From: Gnetum montanum
Lineage: Eukaryota; Streptophyta; Gnetopsida; Gnetales; Gnetaceae
DNA length: 54,216 nt
NCBI GenBank assembly: GCA_015680685.1
Contig: MNCI01002704.1
Location: 413,622 to 467,837 of the forward strand
Direction of reading: 5' to 3'
Positions 43,169 to 54,216 of this stretch are shown here, piece after piece. Numbering within the stretch: the stretch's first letter is position 1; every line of letters begins with the position of its first letter. Made by a program: the position numbers and the translations under genes. The notes beneath the pieces were generated by a model. The model was not told the origin of the DNA. It saw nothing but the letters and a program-made list of their open reading frames with translations, and did not search any database.

Positions 43169-46126
43169 GCCCCTAGTCATGAATGCACAGGCTCAAGTGC
43201 TTTTTAGCACATACAAATCCATCATATAGGGCCTCCAAGAGAAATTAGTAATTTTGAACTATGCATCATTTGTTCTAGGATGGACAACCATTCCAATGAT
43301 TGCAAAAAATACCCCAAAGACCACATCCATTCATGGAAGAGGGAGTCTAGGTGCTAATACCCAAAACTTAGCTCTAACCCTTAGCTAGTCATGACAACAT
43401 CACCTTGGATTTGAATATTCAGTCTACCATTGAAACTCACATGGACACCACGAACCACCCACTATCAAGATCAAGTTCATTGAGCTAATTTGTTTGAATT
43501 TTAGGTTACATTCCATAATCAATAACCCATGAATAAGATTCTTGTCAATCAAGGAACTTGAAAGAAATAATTCCACAATTTGTCCTATCTCAAGAAACGC
43601 TCACTAAAGGACATACCATCATAGCATGCCAAGACAAAGAACATACAGCATCATTTTGGAAGCACCTTGAGCAAGATCATGCCCTAGCATCCTTATTACA
43701 TTACCATATACAAAATAATAGGATTTTTCATAGGGATTTCAAAAGATCTCATATCAGGGCACAAACGTTACTTACAAACATAGAGAGGAGGTGCTTCTAG
43801 GATGAGCATATGAAAATACCATACATCAATTTTGGCCTTGTCATAGGGTGTGGCATAGGTATACAATAAGGAAAAAACTTATTCATATAAGGGAATAACA
43901 TCTAGCACTTTTTTTTGCATGATTTATTAAAAGTGAGTACATCACAACATTACATTACAATCTTGCACATCCAAGGATAGGAATTCATTTGGTGAGCATA
44001 ATACATGACATTTGGAAATGTTACCCAAACCTAGAAGGCTATAGGACAAACTACTCGACCCCATCCTAATTTGAAGGGTTTAAGCCACCATGATCAATAC
44101 CAAAGCTACATCATGTTGTTTTGAGAAAAATTTATCCATGTCTTTGCATGTACATGAACAAATATTGCATTGCACCCACTACAAGACTACCATCAAAAGA
44201 AAACAAATAGGTACATGAACATAATGATTGAACCACATAGGACACCAACTAAGAATCCACCACCCATCATAGTGAAACCACAAGGAATTGGCCACTCTTG
44301 AACCATTAGTATCTAGCATGGCTAAGGATACTATTTTATGACATCTGCTAAGTCAATATCTATAGGGTCTAGGATGGATCACCATTCTCTGTTAGTGCCC
44401 ACCTAGCACTGAGAGGCAAACAAATCATGATGTACTAGTTGCTCCACCACAGCAAGGATATAGATAAATCCACAACCCAATGTTGGGATTTTGAGGCCAA
44501 GTAACTACTTCATGAAGGCCTCAACAGCACACATGTTTCCCATAGACATAATGCTCATAGAATCAACTAAGATCACCACCAGCTACATCTTTATACCTAT
44601 GCTAACTACAAGGGCAAGAAAATAGCCTAGAAACAAAGCAGTTAGCAAGAACATGATTAGCACATTAGCCTCATATACAACCATCAAGCATGATCACACA
44701 ACTAAGAAATATCTATCTTAGAACACCATAGAAAGCAAGACCTCAGCAACACACATAGAGATCAATCATGCAAAACATGATGGGTTAATTAGATACACTC
44801 ACATAAAAGAATTTATCATGAGGAACACCAAGAGAGAGAGAAGTGTAACACTCTAAAAATTCCAAAGATTTACATATAACAAATGTTCCTAGCCATTGAC
44901 ACTGGTTTCCATTAAGATCAAAATCTCAAAAAATTCACAAGAGCCATTGGCACTAGAAAACCATTATCTCAACTCAAAACATAAGGAGGGAGACCAAGTT
45001 CTAGCCAACAATAGGTCTCACCAAAGCTCCAATTCTCTCTACAAAGAGCAACATTAGACAGAATGCATCCACAAGGAAAACTCTCATTAAGAGAGGTGAG
45101 GTCTCAACAAGAACCAATAATAGGATGACTTGTTCCAAAAGGTCTCTAAATTAAAATTCCTAATAAATAACACCAACGAAAGAAGTGATGCCACAAAACC
45201 AAGGGCAACACAACTAGCTCAATGAGAAAACATAACACACATGAGATCTATGACAAGGGTAACTATGCCCAAAGCACAAGAAGTTATCAAAACAAGAACC
45301 ATAATAATTTGATCTTGGGATGGCACACATGGACTCAAAATGCATCCTCAACAATCCCAACAATGAGTCATCAGATAGCATAGAACACAATTCTTTGAAT
45401 TATGAACAATAGACACAGAAAGAGAGACATACATGCAGAATTTGAAAATGTAGTCAAGGAAAACACACATACATAACTAGACAAACATACAATCACAAAC
45501 ACAAGCATATGAAGACTACTAATGATGGTCTTGATCAACCTAGAACTAAGCTCACTGAGAGCACATGTTCGAAGGCCCTCCCTCATGAGGTACTTAGGAT
45601 CCAACATGTCCAAATTTGTAATTCCCCCACTCACTGTATCTAGGGTGAATGGGGATGTAAGAATATTGTATCCTACATAATTCAATCAATGCCATCTTAA
45701 TACATGTCATCTAAGTGGATACTAGGTACAATTCATCCTAGATGAACAACTAAAGACTAGAGATGAGAGCTCCCTAAGCAAAAGTAATTTATATGTTGCT
45801 AATAGAAATCTCTTTTGTGATATCAAAGTAAAACCATAATTGGTCCAGCCACAAGTAAATTAATGGAGGGCAACCCAACAAGATAACCATATACATCCTT
45901 TAGAAGAACAACATACATCAGTTGCTCATACCATAACATCAACCCCATAATGAAACACTTAAGAGTCTTACCATAAGGCAACTCTTTAAAAAGTACATAA
46001 GGTTATGATTTTATATCACCTAGATATTTATCTAAAAGGACCATAAATAGAAAACCTCAATGGTGTAACACTACCAAAGGATAAAAGCTTATCACAACAT
46101 GATTAGAAAAATGCTTTAGGGCCACA
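43086..46126 (-). other. LARD-like element interior, 5' part; no gene recognised
   Basis: About 3.0 kb. Short open frames exist on both strands (43558-43800 plus, 80 codons; 45685-45371 minus, 104 codons, hydrophobic end), but none shows a domain and codon context is unconvincing. A zinc-knuckle-like 'CIICSRMDNHSNDC' can be read on plus at 43262, with His one place off the CCHC pattern. I see no strong repeat. Confidence 0.5.
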
Positions 46127-46700
46127 TGTAACAATGTTGCCCCCACATTGTTTGGCAGCCCAAGGAATTCATTGAGATCTAATGGATCTAGGAGGAAAAA
46201 CTTGGGGAATATGTCTTTAACAAGAAAGGAACCCCTAAAAGGGAGCGAGTGGTACAATAGCTTCTTAATAAGAGAGAATGCACCTCATGGAGAATTACTA
46301 AAATCTGACTGAGGACTTTGTAAACAAGTACACAAACAATCATGTAGATAGCATCGGTGGAAGGCGTGATGATGTATCTACAAGGGGTGCCTCACCCCCA
46401 GACCCCTCATGATCTGGTACAAGGTTTGACATGGTACCACACCAAATCTATCTATTCATGGTTATCTACATATCTGTGACCACCATAGAATCAGGATCAT
46501 GTAGTTCTTCATGTAAGCGTAGTACAAACAAACTTTGAAAGGGATGAAACAAGAGGGAGTCCTACTACTAGCCTAGTATTGCTAAGCCAAGATGGATTTT
46601 CCAACACTTGAGTGTCACTCAAGGGTACCTTAGTGTGTTCCATGGCCCCCAAACCATGGGAAGAGCCCAGGAGAACCTCTATCTTGAGATATCTCTCAAA
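46127..46700 (-). repeat. LARD-like element 5' LTR (right)
   Basis: 574 bp, TGTAACAATG...TCTCAAA, paired with 22943-23507. It is followed by the target duplication TACTA at 46701-46705. Confidence 0.9.
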
Positions 46701-46705
46701 TACTA

Positions 46706-46902
46706 GGTGACTTTTTTCACTTGGAGGATGAGGCTTTGATCACTTATGAGGAATTTTTCAGCTCCAAAAGTATGAAATATGTGAGAAATCCCTCCATGGA
46801 TGACAATATTTACATTTACAATGAATTTTTGCCTTGGGTTTCATGGGCTGAAAGCTACATGATGGAAATTAGCTATAACATACAAAATTTTGAGGTGTTT
46901 CA
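46706..46902 (-). repeat. Element E 3' LTR, right part
   Basis: It continues exactly where 22942 stopped, by comparison with the uninterrupted LTRs of F ('gacactaggtgacttttttc' region at 42880). It ends ...GGTGTTTCA at 46902. Confidence 0.9.
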
Positions 46903-46927
46903 ATGGCCCCTCTTTGTTGGTGTCTGA
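46721..46927 (+). other. Open frame antisense to the LTR of E
   Basis: 68 codons: 'EALITYEEFF', 'SKSMKYV', 'MDDNIYIYNEFLPWVSWAE', 'SYMMEISYNI', 'FQWPLFVGV', then stop. It matches the frames at 27053 and 42899. Confidence 0.35.
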
Positions 46928-46955
46928 AGGATTGACCCAAGAGGCACCAACAAAG
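46903..46955 (-). promoter_or_regulatory. Polypurine tract and adjacent hairpin of E
   Basis: Minus purine run AACAAAGAGGGG. CTTTGTTGGTGTC (46912-46924) pairs with GGCACCAACAAAG (46943-46955), 12 of 13 positions, so one hairpin arm includes the purine run. Confidence 0.6.
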
Positions 46956-47236
46956 AATACAAAATACCATTACATATTATAATACTACAATGCATACAAG
47001 CCATATGAGATGATAAAAACAAGCTATCTAGATCACTAAAGTCACTAGTTTAAAGTCATGGTAGGCCATGGTACTAGTTTAAGGCCTTGTTAATGATTTT
47101 TGGCTACATGTAGTATGGATTTAAATAGGAATGATTGATTGGATTGGCTAACTGATTTCCATCCTTGTTAGCTATTCTAAACACACCATTCTTGTAGGCT
47201 CTAGTGATAATAAAGGGCCATAACAATTTTCAAAGA
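46956..47236 (-). pseudogene. Element E 3' UTR, minisatellite and integrase C-terminal remnant
   Basis: The 29-bp-family units lie at 47044-47091. A remnant of the integrase end (47200-47110) aligns with 27560-27470 of F. At about 47220-47236 the sequence jumps to the RNase H region, matching F near 28555. Relative to F about 1 kb is missing, including the whole catalytic core. Confidence 0.7.
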
Positions 47237-48010
47237 TAATCCTATGATGACATATTGCTTCAATTTCTTGCATACAACATCCTTTTTAGTAGTTAGGACT
47301 TGTGAGGATTCGTCATGCATAAGGTAAAATATAATATCATCATGAATGATGGCCACAAAGGTATCCCTGGTGTTCTATGTGATGGAAGTAGCACAGTTCA
47401 TAGTTAAGGTGGACAACTTACTAAACACATCTAGTGTCATACTAAGGGCTAACGTTGCAATTGCAAAGCTATGATGTTCTTGTTTCAAGGTATGTGTTGG
47501 ATATTCATGTCTATGAATTTTTGTAACAATTATTCTCCTAGGTCATAGTAAGGTTGTAAGTGTTTGGATTTACATGAATAGACTTCGGTTACTTACTAAA
47601 CCATGAGTTGTGAATTGCCTTTGATTGCTAAGCATCTACTTTCTCGGTTATGAGCTACAATCATCCCTTTGATCAAACCCTTGTACTCTGCTATGTTTTT
47701 GGTACATGGGAACTCAAAACAATAGGCAATGGGTTGAGTCTCACCAGATGGAAATTCTATGATGGAAGTAGCATTGGCCCCATGGGAAGTTGAAGCTTCG
47801 TCAAAGTGCATGATCACCTCATAATCCTCAGAAACTTAGCTCACTATCTTACTATGCTCATTAGGGAATTCAAGATCTATGACTACTTCATCATCAATAG
47901 GTGAAATCATGAGTTGTAAGGCTATAGCTTGACCTTTCATTGAGGATGAAGAGACATAATGAAGGTCAAACTCCATGGTTATGGCTTTCCATTGGGCTAT
48001 ACGAGTACTT
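47237..48010 (-). pseudogene. Element E archaeal-type RNase H, degenerate
   Basis: Open minus frame 47817-47596: 'MHFDEASTSHGA', 'FEFPCTKNIAEYKGLIKGM', 'ESRCLAIKGNSQLMV'. First Asp and Glu are present, while the 'GDS' Asp is Asn, the same change as in F. A broken C-terminal part follows to 47237. Confidence 0.8.
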
Positions 48011-49602
48011 TCATAAATGTTTGTTATGGCTCTAAGTATGTTGTCTTTGCAAATGACATTGACTTGGCTTCTAAAGAGGTAGTGTCTTCACTTCTTCAAA
48101 GAGAAGACTACTGCTAGACAATACTCCTTCACTTTAGTGTATTAGGCCTCATGGAAAACAAATGCATGGCTAAGGTAGTATATAGGAATTTCTACTCCAT
48201 CATCATGTTTCTGACAAAGTAGAGAGGCAATGAATGCATCGAATATGGCAAGGTAAATGTAAAATGATTTACCTTCTTGTGAAGGATAGACTATTGATAG
48301 TTGTATCTACTCTTGCTTAAGGTTTTCAAAGGCCTATTGGCATTGAGTCCTCCACTCATAGTAAACTCCTTTCTTAAGCAAATGTTGCATGGGTTGTAAT
48401 TTATTAGCAAGCCTAGTGATAAACATACAAATAAACTGTAATCTGCCTTATAATCTCTAAAGCTCCATAAGGTTGGTAGGCATTGCTAATTTGGATATGG
48501 CCTTAACCTTATCAAGATTGGTCCATGTCCTTGCTTTAGAAACTACAAAGCCAAGCATCTTATTAATCTTGACATCGAAGATACATTTCTTGGGATTAAG
48601 CCTAAGCTCATATTTGAGGCATTATTTAAGCACAAGGTCTAGGTTATTAGCATGGTTATTGGCCACTTTGAACTAAATAGCTATATCATCTACATAATCA
48701 TTGAGAAAATCCAACATGTAATCACTGAATATATAGGTCATCACTCATTTATAGGTCACTCCAACATTCTTAAAGTCGAATGACATCACAGTATAGCAAA
48801 AGGTACCACATGGGATCATAAAGGTCATGCTAACTTAGTGCTCTAGGTTAATCCTAATTTGATTATATCCTAATAACCCATCCATAAAGGACAATAAGAC
48901 ATGTCTGGCCATAGTATTAATAAGTTGATCAATACTAGGCAAAGGGAAGTTAGCCTTGATAGTAACTTTATTTAGGTCTTGAAAATTGATGCAAATATAG
49001 ATACTCCCATTCTTCGTAGGGACTACCACTATGTTGGACACCCATTTTTCATAGTTGATAGTCCTAATAAAACTAGCTTGGTATAGCTTTAAGATCTAAT
49101 TATCAACTACCAAGGCTAAATCAGGTCTAATCTTGTGCACTTTTCGCTTAACTATTCTAATGCTAGGATCTAGTGTGATGTTGTGCTAGACTAAATATGG
49201 GTCTAAGCCTATCATAACTTCACATGACCAAGCAAAGGTTCTAATGTTTCTTTGTAGGACCTTGGTGATGTCTTGAGCCTATTGAGGTTCTAGTGAGGAA
49301 CTTAGTTTAAGGATTTTCTCCTCACCAATATGTGTTGTGATAGGAACCTTAACTAAAGAGTCTTCGATTATGTTACCTACCTCTAAGTTAAGGGTTCTAA
49401 CTAGGTTTTCAAGCCATTCTAGAGGTTTCTCTATCAAGGCTATGTGGTCTACAAGATTCTCAAGCTTACGATCAAGGCAATCAAGGTTGATACACCATTC
49501 AACATCACCATGAGGTCCATGTAGATACAAAGGTAAAATAATTTTCTCCCAAGTACTCATACTTTGATCTTGCATGTCAAACAAAAGAATATTAAGTGGC
49601 AC
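48010..49602 (-). pseudogene. Element E reverse transcriptase and RNase H, degenerate
   Basis: The minus frame from 49602 is open for 107 codons ('MQDQSMSTWEKIILPLYLHGP', 'DLDCLDRKLENLVDHIAL'; text approximate), corresponding to the pre-RT linker. The RT open part 49041-48835 reads 'VVVPTKNGSIYICINFQDLNK', 'FPLPSIDQLINTM', 'LSFMDGLLGYNQIRI'. 'LNDYVDDIA' near 48710-48680 keeps the active-site DD. 'RLNPKKCIF' and 'LGFVV' follow near 48600-48540. RNase H remnants lie at 48330-48010. The copy is somewhat better preserved than F in the N-terminal part. Confidence 0.85.
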
Positions 49603-52600
49603 CTAGGTAAAAGTAAATAAAAAATTTTAAAATGCTATAAAATCATGTAAACACATGTAGATCTAATGCAAACAAGGTTGTCCAAGGCTATAAATAGGGA
49701 ATCAACAAGAAAAAAAAGTGCAATAAGGACTAAATAAATGTCAAACCAAGGTTAAACAAAGTAAAGTATAAGAAATAAGACTACCAATGATCAAAAAGGC
49801 CATAATTTGACTAGTTTTTGGCCTTAATAGGCCATGATGCTAGTTTAAGGCCTTAATGGATGATGGTCACATGGTATCAAATAGTGGTCAAGGAAGGTTA
49901 AACCCTACTATTTGATATCATTCAAAGGCCAAAAAATGGAAATAATGCTACAATATATAATGCTATAAAGACCATAAGAAGATTAATAAGGTTGACAATG
50001 TAACACTAGCCTGAAACAAGTCAAAGCATCATGTAATAAGGCAAAAATCAAGCAAAATAGGTTACATATGATGAAATTTTGCTAATATAGGTAAAAAAAG
50101 GATTAGTTTTTACTAGTTTTAGGCCTTAGTGAGCCATGTCTTGAGGTTTCAAGGTTATTGGATGAGTTCAGGCATTAATCAAGGCTATTTCTAGTCTGTT
50201 TGGACCTAAAAATTAGGATTTTTTAGGCTTTCATATTGGGCCCCCCTTATTTCCACACTAGTTGGCATGGAAGAAGGGATTCTCAACATGGAAACCAATG
50301 AGAGTATATTTCAGAGCATCCATAGGTCCAAATTTGAGTTTCCAAGACCTCCCAAAGGCAATGTAGGGCCAAATCTATCAAAATTGAACACTTTGAAGGT
50401 CTATAAAGGCCAAAAGGCAAGCTTTGAAGCCTCACCCATGTTTCCATCCTAGAAAGCATGGAAAAGATGAGGTTTAACGTGAAGAACCAATATTCAAGTT
50501 AAAACAAGATCAAACATGGTTAAACAGGTAGTCAAAATCTAGATTTGGGAGTTGTGCATCCCTTAGCTTTGTTTTAAGACAATTTGAGGTAAGTTTGAGC
50601 ATTAAAAAATGTTGAAATGGCTTCCCCATCCTTCTTTTTCCACATTAAGCATAGTATCCCTAACATGGAAGAATGGGAGGAACACTTTTTTTGTGGATTT
50701 AGAGTGGTCTGAGAGCACATTGACCAAGTTTCTAGGCCCCTAGAACTATAGGTCATGATTCTATAAGTTTCTAGTTCATTTTGGGCATGTTTGGAGATCA
50801 TTAAAGGGCACCTAACGTCTTTCCCTATTTTTCCATGCTAGGAAAGTTGCTCCAACATGGATGAATAGGGGGAATGAATTTTAGAGGTCAAAATGAGGTC
50901 AAACAAGTAAAATTTTCAGCCTATGAGGTTTTAGGCTCATCCAACGTAGATCTTTGGCTTCCAAGAGTGTTGTCTTATCACCAAAGTGGAAAATCAACTT
51001 TTCCCCAATGTTTTCACACTACCCAACATGAAGGGGATCTTCTCTAGCATGGATGGAGAAAGAATATTATTTCTAGATCAATTTTCATCATAACCGACCA
51101 TGCATGTCAACTTCTACGGTTGCTAGGGCCAAGCGCTAGGGTTTCTATTAAAATTTGGTAATTTTATGTACTTTTGGATGTTTTTTGGGCTTTTCCCCTT
51201 TTTTCCACCTTAGAGCTAGGGAGCTCAGTATGGAAGACTAGGGGAACCACTTTTTGGCCATTTGGAATTAGTTTTCTATGGTTTGAATGCTCTAATAGCT
51301 ATTAACAAGGTTCTAGAGTGCATGCATACTTGTTTGATGTTATTCTGAGGTGTTTAAGAGCTAAAAATATGTTTTCTCATCATTTTACACATTGGACAGT
51401 GTCAAGGAAGGGATACCTAGCATGGAAGAATCATAAATCTTAGATTTAGACCATTTTTTACCTTAATAGATCATGCATGTGTGCCTCCAAGGTTGTCAGG
51501 GTCAAAGACTAGGGTTTTAGGTCAAGTCTAATGAGTTTGGAGGTTCCCTAGATGGGTTTCAAGCTTCTCCCCTATTTTCCACAACAAGGATAGCATGCTC
51601 AGTGTGGAAGACTAGAGATAGAAACTTTTGTCTCTCTATGATCAATTTTGTAAGGTTTGAGGGCTCCAAAAGGTGTAAAACTAGTCCTAGGGTTCATGTG
51701 AGGCTATAGGGTGACTAACTGAGGTGTCTGAAGCTCATTTTGAAGTCTCCCGAAAATTTCCCTCTATGTACCATGTTGGGAAACATGGAAGAAGTGGCTC
51801 TAAACATGGAAGAACTAATGAACTGTAATTTTTTCCATTTTCTATCATCTCTAGCTATGTCAAAACTTGATCATTTCAAGGGTTATTAAGTAGTTTTTGG
51901 GCTTTCACCATATTTTCCCCACTAGGGCTTTCATGCTCAGAGTGGAAGATTGGAGAGAAGGATTTTTTGGCTATTTGTGGTCAATTTCAAAGAGTCTAAG
52001 GGTTCTAGGGTGAGTAGACAAGTTCCTAGAACACACACAAGGATTTCTAGCATTCATTTAAGGTCCTTGAGAACCATTTTAGTGTCCCACCAAAGTTTCC
52101 CCCTTTCCACCAAGTGGGTCAATGTGGAAGAGGTGGATCCTAGCATGGAGGAACCAACACTAAATTTTTGCTACATTTGGTAGTTTTGACTATGCATTAG
52201 TATCTACATGATTGCTGGTGTTGTCTATCAATGTCTATGGTCAAAATCCAATTATTCTAAAGGCTATGAGTGGGTTTTTAGACTTTCCCCCCTCCATCCA
52301 CACTAGGGTTGGGATTCTCAACGTAGATAAGTTATTCCCTGGTGTGAAGAGCCCAAGGAAGATAAGTTTTGATCATTTTAGATGACTTCTAGAAGTCTGG
52401 TGGCTTCCAAAAGGTCTAGGTTGCTTTTGGAATTTGAACTACATGAAAAATCCAATGGTTTTAACTTCTCCCCCTTTCATCCACATTGGGACTAGGATTC
52501 TTATCATGGAGGGGATCCTCCTCAACATGGAAGTACCTTAGGAAGTTGATTTGTTTCATTCTAGTTGCTTCTAGAGGGAATATCAAGGTCCTAATGTTAG

Positions 52601-54216
52601 GTACAAGGTAATTTGACATTGTTTTCTTATTTTTGGGATCCCCTACTAACTTTCCTAGTCAATCCTCCTAGTTTTCCACCCTAGGTAGCATGGAAGAGAT
52701 CTCCCTCAATGTGGAAGAACTAAGAAAATAATGTCTATGCTAGTTTGATAGCTAATTGACCATGCATGTTAGTCTCTGGGGTTGCTAGTGTTGACTGTCA
52801 ATGCTGGGTGTTAGGATCCAGCAGTTTGAAGGTTCTTAAGTACCTCATGTAGTTTTCCCCCTTTCTTCATGCTAGGCATGATGACCCTATAGTCGATGAA
52901 ATAAGGATGGTATTTTTGTGCCATATTTAACTACTTGTGGGACATTTGAAAGCTCCAAAGGGTTCTAGTAGGGTCTAGGTATTACCAAGCTTTGAGAAAT
53001 GGTTACTAAGTAGTCAATTTAGGTCATTTTTTATTTCCCCCATCCATCCACATTGGAGATGAGATGATTAGCATGGATGAAGCCTTCCCTAGTGTGGAAA
53101 CACCAAATCCTAAGGTTTTTCCAAATTTTGACCAATTTCAACTAGGTTCGATGAGGTTCCTTGTCTACCAAAGATGCTTGGAAAGGATCTAGGTCATGTG
53201 GAACCTACTTCAGAGTTAAACATGGGCTAGATGGATGTTTGCGATTAAGAATAGATGTTGCCCCCTTTCTTCTAGGTTGGGCACTATTTCCCCAATGTGA
53301 AAACCCAAATCATCTAGTTTCGTCCATGTCCAATCCATTTTTGGAAGCTTGAGGTTGAAAAAGATAGTTTTTGTTTCCTAGAAATGGTAAAATGGCTATG
53401 TTTTATTGCTTTTGTGAACTGGAAGGATATATCCCTACTAAGCATGGTACTCCTAGCATGAATGCATGAGTTAGGGTTTGGTTATGTTCTAAGTATCAAA
53501 AGTGACTAAATCTTAGTGTTGATGTAATTTTTTAGCAAAGAGGGAAGGTGTATGGTGGGGTCCATAATTCAAAAATTTGAAATTTTGAATTTTGAGCTTA
53601 ACTACCATCAATCTTAGTCTGGAAGAAACTTCGCCCAACCCCACCCACCCTTGCACTTTAGTGTAGTTGGAGTTATCATCTACTACTCTAGCAATTGGGA
53701 TTTAGAGATGGGCATTTAGGTTTAGATGTGTTTTAATGCCAAATTTTACAAGTTTTCAATCACAATTATCATTCTTGAAATCTATCCATTGGAGGAGAGA
53801 TTTGGTAGATAATTTTATGGTAGAAGCAACCTATCCTCAGCATGGAAGCCTCATTCCTTCTTGCACATAGTGTAGAACTCCTATTTTTCTTAATTTCAAT
53901 CATCCACAACATTGAGCCTATCATGGCATCTAAGCAACATGGATGAAAGAACTGGAATCCTAGGATTCAAAAGGTGGATGATCATACCTATAAGGATTAC
54001 CTAGTCCTATCTCAATCTAGGCTTCATTTGTTGCTACTTTGAGGTAGGTAGTTCTACCTAATTTTACTTGGTTTTTTGGTTATTTTCATTACTTTTTCTT
54101 ATGTTTTTGTTGCCACTTATGGTATCATTTTTCTCAAATCTATGCTAAAAAATGGGATAAAACAAATTGATGATGAAATCAGCCATCTTATTTTGGCTAT
54201 TTCCATTCAAATCTAT
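49603..54216 (-). other. Pro-RT spacer of E, repeat-rich, open at the window edge
   Basis: It begins (minus sense: ends) at the acceptor-like TTTATTTACTTTTACCTAG. It contains 29-bp-family units at 49809-49867 and 50111-50140, then the CATGCATG tandem array. No coding domain. It is homologous in order to 30951 to about 34080 of F, and continues beyond the window. Confidence 0.65.
50200..54100. repeat. Degenerate tandem array with CATGCATG anchor (in E)
   Basis: Anchors at about 51098, 51472, 52190 (CTATGCATTAG) and 52761. Each unit has 'tttccacatt' / 'agcatggaa' pairs. The segment 52755-52860 aligns closely with 33150-33250, and 53040-53480 with 33440-33860. Copy number and spacing differ from F. 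Confidence 0.65.

Larger units (their letters stand above)
22943..46700 (-). mobile_element. LARD-like LTR element, inserted in the LTR of E, itself interrupted by F
   Basis: Terminal repeats at 22943-23507 and 46127-46700 start TGTAAC and end TCTCACA (right copy TCTCAAA). The 5-bp target duplication TACTA is perfect at 22938-22942 and 46701-46705. A minus-strand polypurine tract (AGGGGAGGAT) adjoins the left LTR at 23508-23517, so the element is minus-oriented. Its own interior is 23518-25675 plus 43086-46126, about 5.2 kb, in which I find no gag or pol domain. That matches the large retrotransposon derivative type: mobilised in trans, with a long non-coding interior. Confidence 0.85.
22105..54216 (-). 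mobile_element. Element E: Tat-lineage gypsy element, split and running off the window
   Basis: Read on the minus strand. Its 3' LTR is 46902-46706 plus 22942-22105, interrupted by the LARD-like insertion 22943-46700. Its interior, from the 3' end, is a PPT with hairpin, a remnant of the integrase C-terminus, RNase H domains, RT, and a long repeat-rich spacer that runs to the window end. Gag, protease and the 5' LTR must lie beyond 54216 if present. It belongs to the same family as F, because LTRs, RT and spacer align. About 1 kb including the integrase core is deleted near 47220. Confidence 0.8.

Noticed and set aside
43262-43303. Zinc-knuckle-like Cys/His run on the plus strand within the LARD-like interior
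   Set aside because: The spacing is C-x2-C-x5-H-x3-C instead of C-x2-C-x4-H-x4-C, the frame has stops on both sides, and the element's PPT indicates the opposite strand.
45371-45685. 104-codon minus-strand open frame with hydrophobic C-terminal half
   Set aside because: It is isolated in non-coding LARD-like sequence, with no recognisable domain and no second copy for comparison.
1-54216. CRISPR arrays, bacterial operons or riboswitches
   Set aside because: The content is plant retroelement throughout. The short tandem repeats have no unique spacers and vary in sequence, unlike CRISPR arrays.

Overview
This window looks like a piece of a large, repeat-dominated plant nuclear genome, plausibly a gymnosperm or similar giant genome. 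I find no host gene that I can support. Almost everything is decayed LTR retrotransposon. The sequence is AT-rich, strongly CpG-depleted, and its retroelement reading frames are full of stops, many of them TAG where the family normally has Gln (CAG). There are a few N runs (33023, 33251-33264, 40535, 40649).

Layout, left half (+ strand). 1 to about 8150: an Athila-like Ty3/gypsy element (El.1) with gag, protease, RT, RNase H, integrase, a T-rich 3' UTR and an LTR starting near 7092. 8234-10537: a long degenerate reading frame for a coiled-coil-like protein I cannot name, followed by a PPT-like tract and an LTR (10880-11776). About 11780-13940: gag and protease/RT of a chromovirus-type gypsy element (El.3), cut inside RT just after the YxDD region. 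About 13949-22104: a second Athila-like element (El.2) with 5' LTR, a tRNA-Asp type primer-binding site, gag through integrase and a 3' UTR, but no 3' LTR.

Right half (- strand elements, nested). Element E (Tat lineage, minus) starts at 22105. Its 3' LTR is split into 22105-22942 and 46706-46902 by a LARD-like element (22943-46700) with about 570-bp LTRs and a perfect 5-bp target duplication, TACTA. That element is itself interrupted by a 17.4-kb Tat-lineage element F (25676-43080, minus) with about 1.55-kb LTRs and a perfect 5-bp duplication, ATGGG. The interior of E resumes at 46903 and runs off the window. El.3 around El.2 around E around the LARD around F makes a proposed five-layer nest. 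The two innermost insertions are proven by target duplications; the outer ones are inferred.

The most notable signal is in the two Tat-type elements. Between protease and RT lies a very long non-coding spacer (5.9 kb in F, at least 4.6 kb in E) full of several tandem-repeat families. Its RT-side end is a conserved splice-acceptor-like sequence, and in E the RT frame opens exactly there. This looks like a giant, satellite-seeding version of the pro-RT intron known from Ogre elements. Other candidates are a conserved Cys cluster between protease and RT in the Athila-like elements, an antisense frame kept open in three LTR copies, twin palindromic TATA-like sites in the Tat LTRs, and a hairpin at their polypurine tract.
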